64,000 bases of DNA from assembly GCA_019694835.1 (NCBI GenBank), contig JAIBBE010000160.1, forward strand, positions 59,174 to 123,173, given 5' to 3'. Positions 36,288 through 44,830 of this stretch are shown here, piece after piece (position 1 is the first letter of the stretch; each line of letters begins with the position of its first letter). The stretch is from Fimbriimonadaceae bacterium (GTDB taxonomy: Bacteria > Armatimonadota > Fimbriimonadia > Fimbriimonadales > Fimbriimonadaceae). A program made the position numbers and the translations under genes. The notes beneath the pieces were generated by a model. That model was not told the origin of the DNA, did no database searches, and saw nothing but the letters and a program-made list of their open reading frames with translations.

Positions 36288-36905
36288 ATGGACGACGGGC
36301 ATATCGGTGTGGACGAGAGCGGGAAGGGCGACTATTTCGGGCCGCTGGTGGTGGCGGCATGCTTCGTTGGACCTGAGCATATCGCCGAACTGGACGGTGT
36401 GAAGGACTCCAAGAAGCTGACCGACAAGCAATCACACGCCATCGCGGCCAAAATCCGCGCAACTTGCCCCCATTCGATCATCGCCATTGGTCCGGCCAAG
36501 TACAACGAGCTTTACACCAAGTTCGCGAACCTCAACAAGCTTCTCGCTTGGGGCCACGCGCGGGCTATCGAGAACGTTCTTGAGCTTCGGCCCTGTTCAC
36601 TCGTCATTTCCGACCAATTCGCCGACCCTGCCGGTCTCAAGCGTCAGCTTTTCGCCAAAGGCAAGGAGGTCACGCTGGAGAGCCGAGTTCGAGCGGAGGC
36701 CGACATCGCCGTCGCCGCCGCGTCGATCCTGGCCCGGGCAGAGTTTTTGAGACGGCTCGAAAGGCTCGGCCTCGACTTTGGCATTGAACTGCCAAAAGGA
36801 GCGGGCAACGTCATTCCGACCGCGAAGCGGTTCGTGGAGAAGTACGGCCGCGAGAAACTTGGTGAGGTCGCGAAGCTGCATTTCAAGACGACGCTAGCGG
36901 TGTAG
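36288..36905 (+). CDS. rnhC: Ribonuclease HIII catalytic domain without TBP-like domain
   Basis: Cleaves RNA in RNA-DNA hybrids. The first motif GVDESGKGDYFGPLVVAA near residue 6 is the RNase HIII signature (RNase HII has GVDEVGRGPLAG). Further motifs are GVKDSKKLTDKQ, VISDQFAD, and RAEADIAVAAASILARAEF. Canonical RNase HIII is about 300 residues, with an N-terminal TBP-like substrate-binding domain; here the start is ATG 36288 and the protein is only 205 residues. The sequence upstream of the ATG is non-coding with respect to this family and overlaps the divergent gene, so the domain is genuinely missing. Confidence 0.88.
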   Translation: MDDGHIGVDESGKGDYFGPLVVAACFVGPEHIAELDGVKDSKKLTDKQSHAIAAKIRATCPHSIIAIGPAKYNELYTKFANLNKLLAWGHARAIENVLELRPCSLVISDQFADPAGLKRQLFAKGKEVTLESRVRAEADIAVAAASILARAEFLRRLERLGLDFGIELPKGAGNVIPTAKRFVEKYGREKLGEVAKLHFKTTLAV

Positions 36906-36906
36906 A

Positions 36907-37560
36907 TTAGAGGATAAACTCGGCAATCTCCTTAAGGCACTTTCGTTTAAGATCCGGAACCTGCGCCTGTTCTGATGGATAGCCAACGGGCATCAAAACG
37001 AATGGTTTTTCATTCATCGGCCTGCCACAAAGATCACGAAGAATGGTCATCGGTGCCGGTGTGTGCGTGAGTGTAGCGAGCCCAGCCCGGTGCAAGGCTT
37101 GGATGAGAAAGCCAACCGAAATGCCGACTGATTCGGTCATGTAGTAGTTCTTAAGTTTCGTGCCGTCTTCGAGCACATCGTAATCACGCCGAAACACGAT
37201 AATGACCCAAGGTGCATCCGTGATATGTGTCTTCACGAAATCGGTTCCGAGTGGGGCGAGCGCATCCAGCCACTCCTTCGGTGCACGGCGTTCATAGAAA
37301 TCGCGCTCTTCCGCTTCCACCGCCTCACGAATTCGTGCTTTGAGTTCTGGATTGCTGATCGCGACGAAGTGCCAGGGTTGTCGGTGTGCCCCACTCGGGG
37401 CGGTTCCCGCGATGAGCAGCGCGAGTTCGATCGCCTCTTGTGGCACGGGCTCGGTTGAGAAGTGCCGAACCGTGCGGCGAGATTGGGCGATCTCAAGATC
37501 GCGTTGAAGGCGGTCGATGATTTCTTCTGATTCGACAATAGGGAGATGGTACGGCATCAT
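36907..37560 (-). CDS. Nitroreductase-family flavoprotein, iodotyrosine-deiodinase-like
   Basis: A 217-residue FMN enzyme. RRTVRHFSTEPVPQEAIELALLIAGTAPSGAHRQPWHFV is the FMN-binding core, with the TAPSGAH motif typical of iodotyrosine deiodinase (IYD) and its bacterial relatives. The active-site lid region VEAEERDFYERRAPKEW keeps the Glu-Tyr-Lys set that binds halotyrosine in IYD. GLATLTHTPAPM and GRPMNEKPFVLMPVGYPSE complete the match. Reductive dehalogenation of halotyrosines is therefore the best guess. Convergent with rnhC, 1 bp apart. Confidence 0.85.
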   Translation of the reverse strand: MMPYHLPIVESEEIIDRLQRDLEIAQSRRTVRHFSTEPVPQEAIELALLIAGTAPSGAHRQPWHFVAISNPELKARIREAVEAEERDFYERRAPKEWLDALAPLGTDFVKTHITDAPWVIIVFRRDYDVLEDGTKLKNYYMTESVGISVGFLIQALHRAGLATLTHTPAPMTILRDLCGRPMNEKPFVLMPVGYPSEQAQVPDLKRKCLKEIAEFIL

Positions 37561-37674
37561 AGAGGGCTCGGACCTCGGCTACCTCAAGGCTACCTTGATT
37601 AGCCTTCCTCGCAAAAAACTCAGCCAAATCGCAAAAGCTGTCGTATACTGACAAAAGGCTTCGAGGAGGAGGCT

Positions 37675-39234
37675 ATGCGATTGAGGTCTTTGCTTTCGGT
37701 GTTTGCCGCCCTGTTGATGTTCGCGACAGCGCGACCTTCGGCATTGATGGCCGCTGCGGTTCTGCAGACCGGCGATGGCGATCCTGAGTTGCCCGCCAAC
37801 GGCTACCAAACGTGGATGCTCCCCGCCAACAACGTACCGCCAATGGGCACCATTCGCACCGGCAGTACGGTCGTGCATCTCATTGACGGTCCGGCTACCT
37901 TCAAGGCGATGATCGCCGCGATGGAGACCGCGGCCAACACGAACCACTTCATCTACCTCGCCGGTTGGTGGCTCACGCATGATTTTCGAATGCGTGGCTT
38001 GCCAGGCACCACGATGGGGGACTATCTATCTGCGGCATCGGGCCGCGGGGTCGAAATACGGTCTATGTTGTCGGCGCACCTGGGCAATCAGAATGCAGCT
38101 GCCGTGGCCTTTATCAACGGGCTCGTACGCGGAGCCGCGATTCACGATAACCGTCACCTGAACTTCGGCTCACATCATCAGAAGGTTCTGGTCGTTTATG
38201 GAACGCAGGGTCTCATCGCATTCGTCGGCGGAATTGACGTGAACCCAGACCGGATTCTCATGAAAGGCGTTGGCGCGAACGTCAACGGAGACACCGAGGG
38301 TGCGCCGTTCAACGATGTCCACTCCGAAGTAAGAGGTCCAACGGCATGGGACCTGCTCAACATCTTCGTGGAACGATGGAAAGACCATCCCAGCGTCGGC
38401 AATTTGCCCGTGGGCAAACGTGGACTTCGTGGAGACACGACTGCGGGGTTTCCGGTCCCTGGTGCGATCGGCGGTTCGACTCTGCGCACTCAAGTTGGAC
38501 GAACTTACGGAAACAGTACCGCTCATGCCGGCGTCAACCCGGTGTATGCATTCGCTCCGACCGGCGCACAGCAATGTGCTCGCATGATTATGAAGGGCAT
38601 CAGTTCGGTCTCAAGATTCATCTATATCGAAGATCAGTACTTCGTCGACACCACGGATGTCGTCTTACCCATCGCCGCCTTTGACGTTCGCGCTGCGCTT
38701 ACGGCTGCTTTGGGAAGGGGCGTCAAAGTCATCGTTCTTATTCCAGCCGACTCGATTACAGCGATGGGAGGACAAACCGCTTATCGACGGGCGATTCTGA
38801 TTAATGCGCTGCGAGCCGTTCCTGGTGGAGCAGGGTTTAGGGTCTTTTACCGCAAGCGGCCTGGCGAATACAAGAGCTATGTCCATTCGAAATGCTGGAT
38901 ATTCGATGACGAGTATGCGATCATCGGCTCAGCGAACACAAACCGCCGCAGCTGGACTCACGACAGCGAAGCTGGCATCGGCGTCTGGGATCGGGGAAAA
39001 GCAGATAGGAGTGCCTTGTATTTTGCCCACCAACTGAGAATCGCGCTCTGGACGAAGCACTTAGGAACCAACAATTTGAAACTTCTTAAGGATGGCATGG
39101 CAGCTCAAGCTCTTTGGAATGCTGGGAACATGCCCAAGGGATCCTTTGTCGTAGAAAGCACCTATCCTGCCGCACCACCCGCCTGGCTAAATCCCGATCT
39201 GATTTGGAACAACGTCGATCCCGAGGGTTCATAA
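37675..39234 (+). CDS. Secreted phospholipase D-family protein
   Basis: A 519-residue exported protein (signal peptide MRLRSLLSVFAALLMFATARP; GAGGAGG ribosome binding site; TATACT -10 at 37644). It has two HKD-type catalytic motifs. The second is canonical, HSKCWIFDD...GSANTNRRS near residue 403. The first, HHQKVLVVYG near residue 163, has the His and Lys but Tyr in place of the usual Asp; FVGGIDVN follows as normal. Relatives hydrolyse or transfer phosphatidyl groups. The stop is 1 nt before the next gene, so the two are cotranscribed. Confidence 0.88.
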   Translation: MRLRSLLSVFAALLMFATARPSALMAAAVLQTGDGDPELPANGYQTWMLPANNVPPMGTIRTGSTVVHLIDGPATFKAMIAAMETAANTNHFIYLAGWWLTHDFRMRGLPGTTMGDYLSAASGRGVEIRSMLSAHLGNQNAAAVAFINGLVRGAAIHDNRHLNFGSHHQKVLVVYGTQGLIAFVGGIDVNPDRILMKGVGANVNGDTEGAPFNDVHSEVRGPTAWDLLNIFVERWKDHPSVGNLPVGKRGLRGDTTAGFPVPGAIGGSTLRTQVGRTYGNSTAHAGVNPVYAFAPTGAQQCARMIMKGISSVSRFIYIEDQYFVDTTDVVLPIAAFDVRAALTAALGRGVKVIVLIPADSITAMGGQTAYRRAILINALRAVPGGAGFRVFYRKRPGEYKSYVHSKCWIFDDEYAIIGSANTNRRSWTHDSEAGIGVWDRGKADRSALYFAHQLRIALWTKHLGTNNLKLLKDGMAAQALWNAGNMPKGSFVVESTYPAAPPAWLNPDLIWNNVDPEGS

Positions 39235-39235
39235 C

Positions 39236-40525
39236 ATGACACGAATTCGCATTTCGGCTACTGTCTCCATGCTTGGCCTCGTATTGTCTGTCAGTCAGGC
39301 ACAGCTTTCGAATGTTGACGTTTTGATCTCCTGCGGTGAATCGGAATTCGATAGCTCAATCGAACGATTCACTACGACAGGATCATCACTTGGCACGTTC
39401 TTTTCTTCTCCTGACTTGATGCGTCCTGGAGGTATGGCCGTCACCGCCGATGGTCAAGTCCTGATCGCCTCGCAAGGTACCTACCAACTCATAACTATTG
39501 ATCCTTACGGGAGCATGACCAATATCTTGGGGCCGCTGAGCGATGGCAGCCTCGTCTTTCCTTCCGATATCATCGCAACGGGGGGTGGGCACGTAATTTC
39601 CGATGGCGACGGCGGTGCACTGCGATTCCTCGATACGAATCTTGCAACCATCGTCGAAGCTGGTGAATTTGGATCGAGCGCTGCCCACATGGTGCGACGG
39701 AACAATATGGTGTATGCAAGCGATACGCCCAATGCGCGCGTTTGGTCATTGGATTTGGTGACTGGTGCCACTCAATTGGTCGTATCCGGTAATGGACTTA
39801 TCGGACCAACCGGTTTAGCTCTTGATTCTCTCGGCCGATTGATTATCGCGGATGGCTATCAAAGTCGACTTTATCGTTGGGATGGCTTGGCCCTCACGAC
39901 TCTTGCGGCGGGGCCGCCCCTCGACAGTCCGCGCGGATTGACCGTTGCACCCAATGGCACGATACTCGTTGCGAATGAGGGAGACGGATCGATATTGAGA
40001 TTCTCTATGGCGGGTACTTATCTGAGTACGTTTGCAACCGGGTTAGTGAATCCTACGCACATCTTGTCCTATCGCTTACCACATCCGGGCAATGGCTTTG
40101 CTCTGCTTGAGTTCTGTGAGGATCCGACAATGAGTTCACTTTACCTTGAGTTCCGGCGCCCCGCGACGGGTGTCCTGGCTGAGCTGATCGGTCCGATATC
40201 CGTCGACGCGGGTGGGTACTTTAGCTTCGGAGTTCAGCTTGATGGAGTCTTTAACGTTTATGCAAGGGCACCGCACTACCTGCGGAAGTACGTGGGTCAG
40301 TTCAACACAAGTACGCTTTTTGGTTTGTCCTTTAGCCTCACGAACGGGGACTGTGATGGCGATAATGAGGTTGGAATTGGCGACTATGCCTTGCTCTCAG
40401 CAGCCTATTCGACGACGAGCGATGAGGCCGGATATGATAATCGCGCCGATTTGAATTGCGATGAAGCGGTTGATATAGGTGACTATGCGATCCTGTCTAT
40501 GAACTATGGGCAGATCGGTGATTAG
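39236..40525 (+). CDS. Secreted NHL-like propeller with dockerin-like C-terminus
   Basis: A 429-residue exported protein (signal peptide MTRIRISATVSMLGLVLSVSQAQ). Residues about 30-275 have six-bladed NHL/SMP-30-like repeats (LMRPGGMAVTADGQVLIAS, GPTGLALDSLGRLIIADGY, SPRGLTVAPNGTILVANEG). A small beta domain leads to two dockerin-type repeats: GDCDGDNEVGIGDYALLSAAY and ADLNCDEAVDIGDYAILSMNY, ending GQIGD like the 33.5-kb protein. It is translated 1 nt after the phospholipase D gene, so both products are probably exported together. Confidence 0.82.
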   Translation: MTRIRISATVSMLGLVLSVSQAQLSNVDVLISCGESEFDSSIERFTTTGSSLGTFFSSPDLMRPGGMAVTADGQVLIASQGTYQLITIDPYGSMTNILGPLSDGSLVFPSDIIATGGGHVISDGDGGALRFLDTNLATIVEAGEFGSSAAHMVRRNNMVYASDTPNARVWSLDLVTGATQLVVSGNGLIGPTGLALDSLGRLIIADGYQSRLYRWDGLALTTLAAGPPLDSPRGLTVAPNGTILVANEGDGSILRFSMAGTYLSTFATGLVNPTHILSYRLPHPGNGFALLEFCEDPTMSSLYLEFRRPATGVLAELIGPISVDAGGYFSFGVQLDGVFNVYARAPHYLRKYVGQFNTSTLFGLSFSLTNGDCDGDNEVGIGDYALLSAAYSTTSDEAGYDNRADLNCDEAVDIGDYAILSMNYGQIGD

Positions 40526-40843
40526 TAGGCTTTACAGTGGCGGCGTTCGGTCATGTGATTAAGCGTACTTCGAGTACTCTCCGTCTTAGTAAAGTGCCTG
40601 CAGATAACAATAGCCTAAACCGTGCCGCTGGCATCCTGCTGTCCTCCCCGTGCAGTTCCCCCGTATGTGGTGCCGGCAGGATGCCAGCGGTACTTCCGGA
40701 CCCGGCTTTTAGTCCTTGAGCTCCCAACATCCTCCAATCTCCCCTCACCATTGTCGGCTGCCTAAAGACACCTCACTTGCGACATGAGGCAACGGACCCG
40801 CAGGGCTCAACGAGGCGTCGGCAAAATCGGTCCAACGAGCATC
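40526..40843. other. Intergenic region with R1 element
   Basis: A 318-bp gap. It contains a short GTACT-TCG-AGTAC hairpin (40564-40576), one complete R1 element (40622-40693), and otherwise nothing recognisable: no promoter of quality and no coding signal. Confidence 0.6.
40622..40693. repeat. Intergenic R1 inverted element
   Basis: Arms GCCGCTGGCATCCTGC (40624-40639) and GCAGGATGCCAGCGG (40676-40690) are complementary, with a ~36-bp loop. Same family as 21263-21349. Confidence 0.85.
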
Positions 40844-41336
40844 ATGACGAAGCTCAACCAACTTGCCCTGCTCACCCTCGGACTAGCCTCCTCCGCTCTC
40901 GCTCAGCCCGGCATCCCTAGCGCGATCTCGACGACCAGGGGGAATCTTGAGTCGGGCAACCTCCTCTCGACGACCCTCCCCGACGGCAATCGGTATGTCG
41001 TGAGAGCAACCGGGAACAGCTTCAAGAACGCCGAAGTCGTCTACACCGCGAGCAATCCGGCCTGGATGTTCTGGAATCAAGCGGATCAACCTCTATCTCA
41101 AGATGGACTTTTCCGTGCGTCGGCACCTCTCGGCCGACGTCTTCAACTGGCTGGCCAACCGATGGGAGACCAAGCTCATTCGCTACGACGTCAGTTCCCT
41201 CGACATCGGCAACCAGATAGCTGCAGGACGCGAGTTCTTCGGTCCCAACGGAACCGTGCGTGTCCGCATGCGCGCGTCTTTCTCGAACGACTTCCGGATG
41301 CGGTTCGATTGGCTCATCCTCACGGCGGGGTTCTAG
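40844..41336 (+). pseudogene. Frameshifted secreted protein gene
   Basis: The first part, from ATG 40844, encodes a signal peptide and a beta-rich start (MTKLNQLALLTLGLASSALAQ... YVVRATGNSFKNAEVVYTASNPAWMFWN). Near 41075-41090 the frame must shift by +1 to continue as RINLYLKMDFSVRRHLSADVFNWLANRWETK... to the stop at 41334-41336, which ends a plausible domain (VRVRMRASFSNDFRMRFDWLILTAGF). Without the shift the first frame runs on into non-homologous sequence and then into the DinB gene. Either a real inactivating indel or a sequencing error in the A/C-rich stretch. The family is not recognised. Confidence 0.65.
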
Positions 41337-41344
41337 AGCGCATA

Positions 41345-41860
41345 ATGCCGTGCATGGACACCAACCAAGCCCTGCTCGACTCCTGGGACCGACAGTGCCG
41401 CATCTTGGACGCCGTCGCTTCGCTCATCGACGAATCGAATCGCCACGCGAAGCCCTCCGTCGACGGGTGGCCGCTCGACAAGCAGCTTGCTCACACGCAC
41501 AACACGAGGAAGTTCTGGCTGTCTCAAATCGCGCCCGAGAAAGCGGCGGGCCTGGGTGCCTCGTACGCCGATGAGGAGGGCACACCCCTTGCGGACCTCG
41601 ATGAGATTAAGCGCCAACTCAAACTGAGCGGCTTGGCGGTTCGCGAAGCCGTCAGCGCTGGGTTGGAGAAGGGCATGGTTCCGATGGTCGGCCCCAACGC
41701 CACCTACGACAACCCTGTTCTCTTTCTCCAGCACATGATTTGGCACGAAGGCTGGCACGTCGGCCTGATCATGCTCGGACTTCGCCTGAACGGCCAGCAG
41801 CCGCCGGAAGAGTGGGAGGAGCCGAACGTCTGGGGTTTGTGGCGGACTGAGGTTTGGTAG
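41345..41860 (+). CDS. DinB-family protein
   Basis: A 171-residue DinB-like four-helix protein. ATG 41345 gives MPCMDTNQALLDSWDRQCRIL; the ATG at 41354 is an equally possible start. The first metal histidine region is LDKQLAHTHNTRKFWL, and the C-terminal pair is in LQHMIWHEGWHVGLIM. The C-terminus WGLWRTEVW is typical of DinB proteins related to damage-inducible family members in environmental bacteria. It lies 8 bp after the frameshifted gene. The function is unknown. Confidence 0.78.
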   Translation: MPCMDTNQALLDSWDRQCRILDAVASLIDESNRHAKPSVDGWPLDKQLAHTHNTRKFWLSQIAPEKAAGLGASYADEEGTPLADLDEIKRQLKLSGLAVREAVSAGLEKGMVPMVGPNATYDNPVLFLQHMIWHEGWHVGLIMLGLRLNGQQPPEEWEEPNVWGLWRTEVW

Positions 41861-41924
41861 GCCACTGCGGCACTAGGTTGCTTGGGTCCTAGCTGCTCGA
41901 TTTCGGTCGTGCTAATCTGCGTTG

Positions 41925-43232
41925 ATGTTCAACGGGAATCAACTGTTGGCCGAGGGGCTGGTTCAACCGAGGGATGCCATGTTCGCACACCTCAGCCGGT
42001 CCTTAGGTGAGGCCTACCCTGGTTACACCGTCCTCGAATCGGAGGACTATTCCTTTGATGTGGATACCTACGCTCACGAAGGTAAATGCAGTTGGGTGCC
42101 GAAGCCCAACGTGCATCAACAGTGGGATATTCACTGGGACGGATACCATGAGCGCATCGAAGGTCAAATATTCAATGTTTGGCATGAGATCCAGTGGGAG
42201 GGCCATCATCTTGAGGTCGTTTCCGTCGGCCAGCATCAGAATCATTGCCGGACCCTTCGGCACTATCTGATTGCGAAGGACTCGCAGGTCGCCAGAGCGT
42301 TCTTTGAGGCCGTTTGTCAATTTTGTTCTGAAGTCCGTGGTGAGATTCTCGTCTTTTCGGAAGGTCACTGGTCGAAGAGTGCTGACCTTTACAATTCGAT
42401 CAAAGGGACGTCGCTCGATACTCTTATCCTTGCCGAGTCACTGAAGGAGACTATTCTTGGGGATTTTACGCAGTTCTTCGAGAGTAGGGAAACTTACACC
42501 AAGTACGGGATTCCCTGGAAGCGTGGCGTACTTCTACTAGGCCCTCCGGGCAACGGCAAGACCCACGCCATCAAGGGACTCACTAACGCGCTCGGCAAGC
42601 CATGTCTTTATGTGAGAAGTTTCTCCGCAGAATACGGATCTGATCACCAGTGCATTTCAAGGGCATTCGCGAAAGCGCGCGCATCTGCACCATGCCTTTT
42701 CGTCTTGGAGGATCTCGATTCGCTCGTCAACGATAACAACCGATCATACTTTCTTAACGAGTTGGACGGATTTTACTCTAATGAGGGATTGTTGACCGTT
42801 GCCACGACGAACCACCCTGAGCGACTCGACCCGGCGATCTTGGATCGCCCGAGTCGCTTCGACCGGAAGTACACCTTTGAACTGCCTCAGTTCGCGGAGC
42901 GACAGCGATATCTAACCGCGTTTAGTTCAAAGCTGGAACCTGACCTCCAACTTTCGCCGACCGGTATCGAACAAGTCAGTGCATTGACCGAGGAGTTCTC
43001 GTTCGCCTACCTCAAAGAACTTTTCCTATCTTCGATGATGCAGTGGATTTCGAATTCGGGCTCAGTGCCGATGGATCAAGTGATGGCCGCCCAATGTGAA
43101 ACATTGCGTGAACAAATGAAGACGGCCAGTGAAGTTCAAGAATTCGTCGACACGGATGATGATGTTCCGTCGATCGTGCCACCACAGTATCGTGCGACGT
43201 ACCGTCGCTTGATGGCAGGTCGGCGGAGGTAG
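41925..43232 (+). CDS. AAA+ ATPase with uncharacterised N-terminal domain
   Basis: A 435-residue AAA+ protein. The C-terminal half has Walker A GPPGNGKTHAIKG (about residue 206), Walker B CLFVLEDLDSLV, sensor-1 ATTNHPERLDP and the arginine-finger region LDRPSRFDRKY. This places it in the classic AAA group near BCS1/spastin-type proteins. The N-terminal about 180 residues (SYSFDVDTYAHEGKCSW..., HHLEVVSVGQHQNHCRTLRHYL) match no family I know and may recognise substrate. Codons are less GC-biased than in the neighbours, hinting at transfer. No membrane segment is seen. Confidence 0.82.
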   Translation: MFNGNQLLAEGLVQPRDAMFAHLSRSLGEAYPGYTVLESEDYSFDVDTYAHEGKCSWVPKPNVHQQWDIHWDGYHERIEGQIFNVWHEIQWEGHHLEVVSVGQHQNHCRTLRHYLIAKDSQVARAFFEAVCQFCSEVRGEILVFSEGHWSKSADLYNSIKGTSLDTLILAESLKETILGDFTQFFESRETYTKYGIPWKRGVLLLGPPGNGKTHAIKGLTNALGKPCLYVRSFSAEYGSDHQCISRAFAKARASAPCLFVLEDLDSLVNDNNRSYFLNELDGFYSNEGLLTVATTNHPERLDPAILDRPSRFDRKYTFELPQFAERQRYLTAFSSKLEPDLQLSPTGIEQVSALTEEFSFAYLKELFLSSMMQWISNSGSVPMDQVMAAQCETLREQMKTASEVQEFVDTDDDVPSIVPPQYRATYRRLMAGRRR

Positions 43233-43331
43233 CGAACTACACGGTGCCCTGTCTCCTGTAACACAAAGCAACAACTCGACTCAGGCTTCCCGGGCTAAGG
43301 AGAGGGTGGGCCGTGTGTCCTGTCCTGAAGA

Positions 43332-43853
43332 TCACGCCTTATACACCCATTCAATGTCGATATCCCTCGCCATAAGCAACTCCGAAAGCTGACCAACGTG
43401 ACCTTGGAGATGTCTGAGGTTCATCAGTTCGTGCGACAGCTTGCTGATGTCCTCGAACCATGGGAAGCCTGAATCCTCGGTGTCCAAGTTGACAGTATCA
43501 ATGGTCGCGTTAACGAGCGAGTCGACGAAGTCGATGTAATCGAGGATGTCTTGGCGCGAATAAGGAGCGGTATCCTCCGGCATTTCGTACGGCTCAAGAT
43601 ATGCCGGATCGGTCCACAAGCGCCGCCCTTCTTCTCGGCTGACGACCGCCAAGTTCTCCGGCGGTGCAGCGAAGGTCTGCATAGTCTGGCCTAAACCGAG
43701 GTGCGTGAAGAACGCGGCGTGAAACGCGATCCGCCAGAAGGTCCGAGGGTGCTTGCCTTCGAGCCAAAGGTCGTCCGGACACTTTTCGACGCACTCGCGG
43801 AGCATCGCAAGGCCCGCGCAAAGCTGTTCCTTGAGGGCCGTTCGTACATCCAT
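43332..43853 (-). CDS. DinB-like protein
   Basis: A 173-residue protein with DinB-like helical pattern. It begins MDVRTALKEQLCAGLAMLRECVEKCP; metal-site candidates are FWRIAFHAAFFTHLGLG and NLRHLQGHVGQLSELL (His at about 150 and 154). It has a central acidic insertion (EPYEMPEDTAPYSRQDILDY). This is the third DinB-type gene in the window. Divergent from the DUF1905 gene. Substrate unknown. Confidence 0.7.
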   Translation of the reverse strand: MDVRTALKEQLCAGLAMLRECVEKCPDDLWLEGKHPRTFWRIAFHAAFFTHLGLGQTMQTFAAPPENLAVVSREEGRRLWTDPAYLEPYEMPEDTAPYSRQDILDYIDFVDSLVNATIDTVNLDTEDSGFPWFEDISKLSHELMNLRHLQGHVGQLSELLMARDIDIEWVYKA

Positions 43854-43885
43854 TCGCCCATGCTACCAAACGCTAAACTGTGGCG

Positions 43886-44173
43886 ATGGCGATGGAGATC
43901 AGCGGCACGATCTGGTTTTGGAAAGGCCCCGCCCCTCACTACTTCGTCACCGTCCCCGAGAAGGAGTCCGGCGAACTGAAGGACATCCTTCGGTCGGTCA
44001 CGTACGGCTGGGGCATGATCCCAGTCGTCGCCCGGATCGGCGAGACGGAATGGACGACTTCGCTGTTCCCCAAGGACGGTCTTTACATCGTACCGATCCG
44101 GCTCAATGTCCGCAAGGCGGAGAAGATCCAGGAAGGCGATCTGGTGAAGGTTTGGCTCGAGGTCGTCCAATAG
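43886..44173 (+). CDS. DUF1905 domain protein
   Basis: A 95-residue protein with the compact DUF1905 beta-barrel pattern: ISGTIWFWKGPAPHYFVTVPEKESGEL, GWGMIPVVARIGETEWTTSLFPKDGLYIVPIRLNVRKAEKI, ending GDLVKVWLEVV. This family is often fused to or neighbours YdeI/OmdA-like domains and has no established reaction. The start is ambiguous among GTG 43880, ATG 43886 and ATG 43892. A divergent DinB-like gene lies 32 bp away. Confidence 0.82.
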   Translation: MAMEISGTIWFWKGPAPHYFVTVPEKESGELKDILRSVTYGWGMIPVVARIGETEWTTSLFPKDGLYIVPIRLNVRKAEKIQEGDLVKVWLEVVQ

Positions 44174-44281
44174 AACTTGGAAATCCTCGGGCTACACCAC
44201 GAAGTCAGCGAGTAGAATCGGGTTACGGAGGCGATGTGGAGTTGACGAGGTGATCGAAATGCGAGCATCAGATCCTGTCCC

Positions 44282-44556
44282 ATGAGGCTCGTGTTTCGTG
44301 CACATGCGCTCCAACGCATGTTTGAAAGGAACATTAACGTTGAGGACGTTGAGCAAGTACTGGCCAGCGGTACGACATTGAGGAGTATCCGGCCGACTAC
44401 CCTTTGCCAAGCCGCCTGATGTTAGGTTTCGTCGCCACAAGACCCATCCACGTCGTGCTGGCAGATACGGATGGGGACGCAGGACCGATAATAATCACGG
44501 TATACGAACCCAATACACGGGATTGGGAAGCTGGATTTACCACGAGAAAGACATGA
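44282..44556 (+). pseudogene. DUF4258 (putative toxin) broken by a frameshift
   Basis: From ATG 44282 the frame encodes the DUF4258 start MRLVFRAHALQRMFERNINV (Ala-His-Ala-x2-Arg-Met core), then reaches a stop at 44417-44419. A -1 shift near 44377 restores the rest of the family: IEEYPADYPLPSRLMLGF, then RPIHVVLADTDGD, IIITVYEPNTRDWEAGF, ending at TGA 44554-44556. That stop overlaps the ATG of the zinc-finger antitoxin-like gene (ATGA), as in intact pairs. The toxin half therefore looks inactivated by a single-base loss, or the base was lost in sequencing. Confidence 0.75.
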
Positions 44557-44777
44557 CATGCCTCATCTGCAAGAACGGTCAGACCGTCGCCGGAATGACG
44601 ACCATCACGCTTGAGCGTGGCCAGACTACGATCGTGTTCAAGGGCGTACCGGCTCAAGTTTGTGAGACCTGCGGCGAGGTGTACGTCAATGGCGACGATT
44701 CTCAAAAGCTGCTTGACGCTGCAAATGCGGCTGCGCTCGCGGGGGTGCAAGTCGAAGTTCGCGCCTATGCCGCCTGA
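44553..44777 (+). CDS. YgiT-type zinc-finger antitoxin-like protein
   Basis: A 74-residue protein with two CxxC knuckles: MTCLICKNG and VCETCGEVYV. The pattern matches YgiT-type (MqsA N-terminal-like) zinc-finger proteins, which pair with DUF4258 or MqsR toxins. The MqsA-type HTH is missing. It starts at ATG 44553, in an ATGA overlap with the broken DUF4258 gene. If the toxin is dead this is an orphan antitoxin. Confidence 0.82.
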   Translation: MTCLICKNGQTVAGMTTITLERGQTTIVFKGVPAQVCETCGEVYVNGDDSQKLLDAANAAALAGVQVEVRAYAA

Positions 44778-44819
44778 GAAACGAACACCAGTTCCGATCA
44801 GTTTCGGCCCTCGGTGGCG

Positions 44820-44825
44820 TATAAT
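44820..44825 (+). promoter_or_regulatory. -10 element of the ahcY riboswitch transcript
   Basis: A perfect TATAAT 6 nt upstream of the start of the aptamer. No good -35 is seen at 17 bp (ATCAGT). Confidence 0.65.
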
Positions 44826-44830
44826 ATGGT

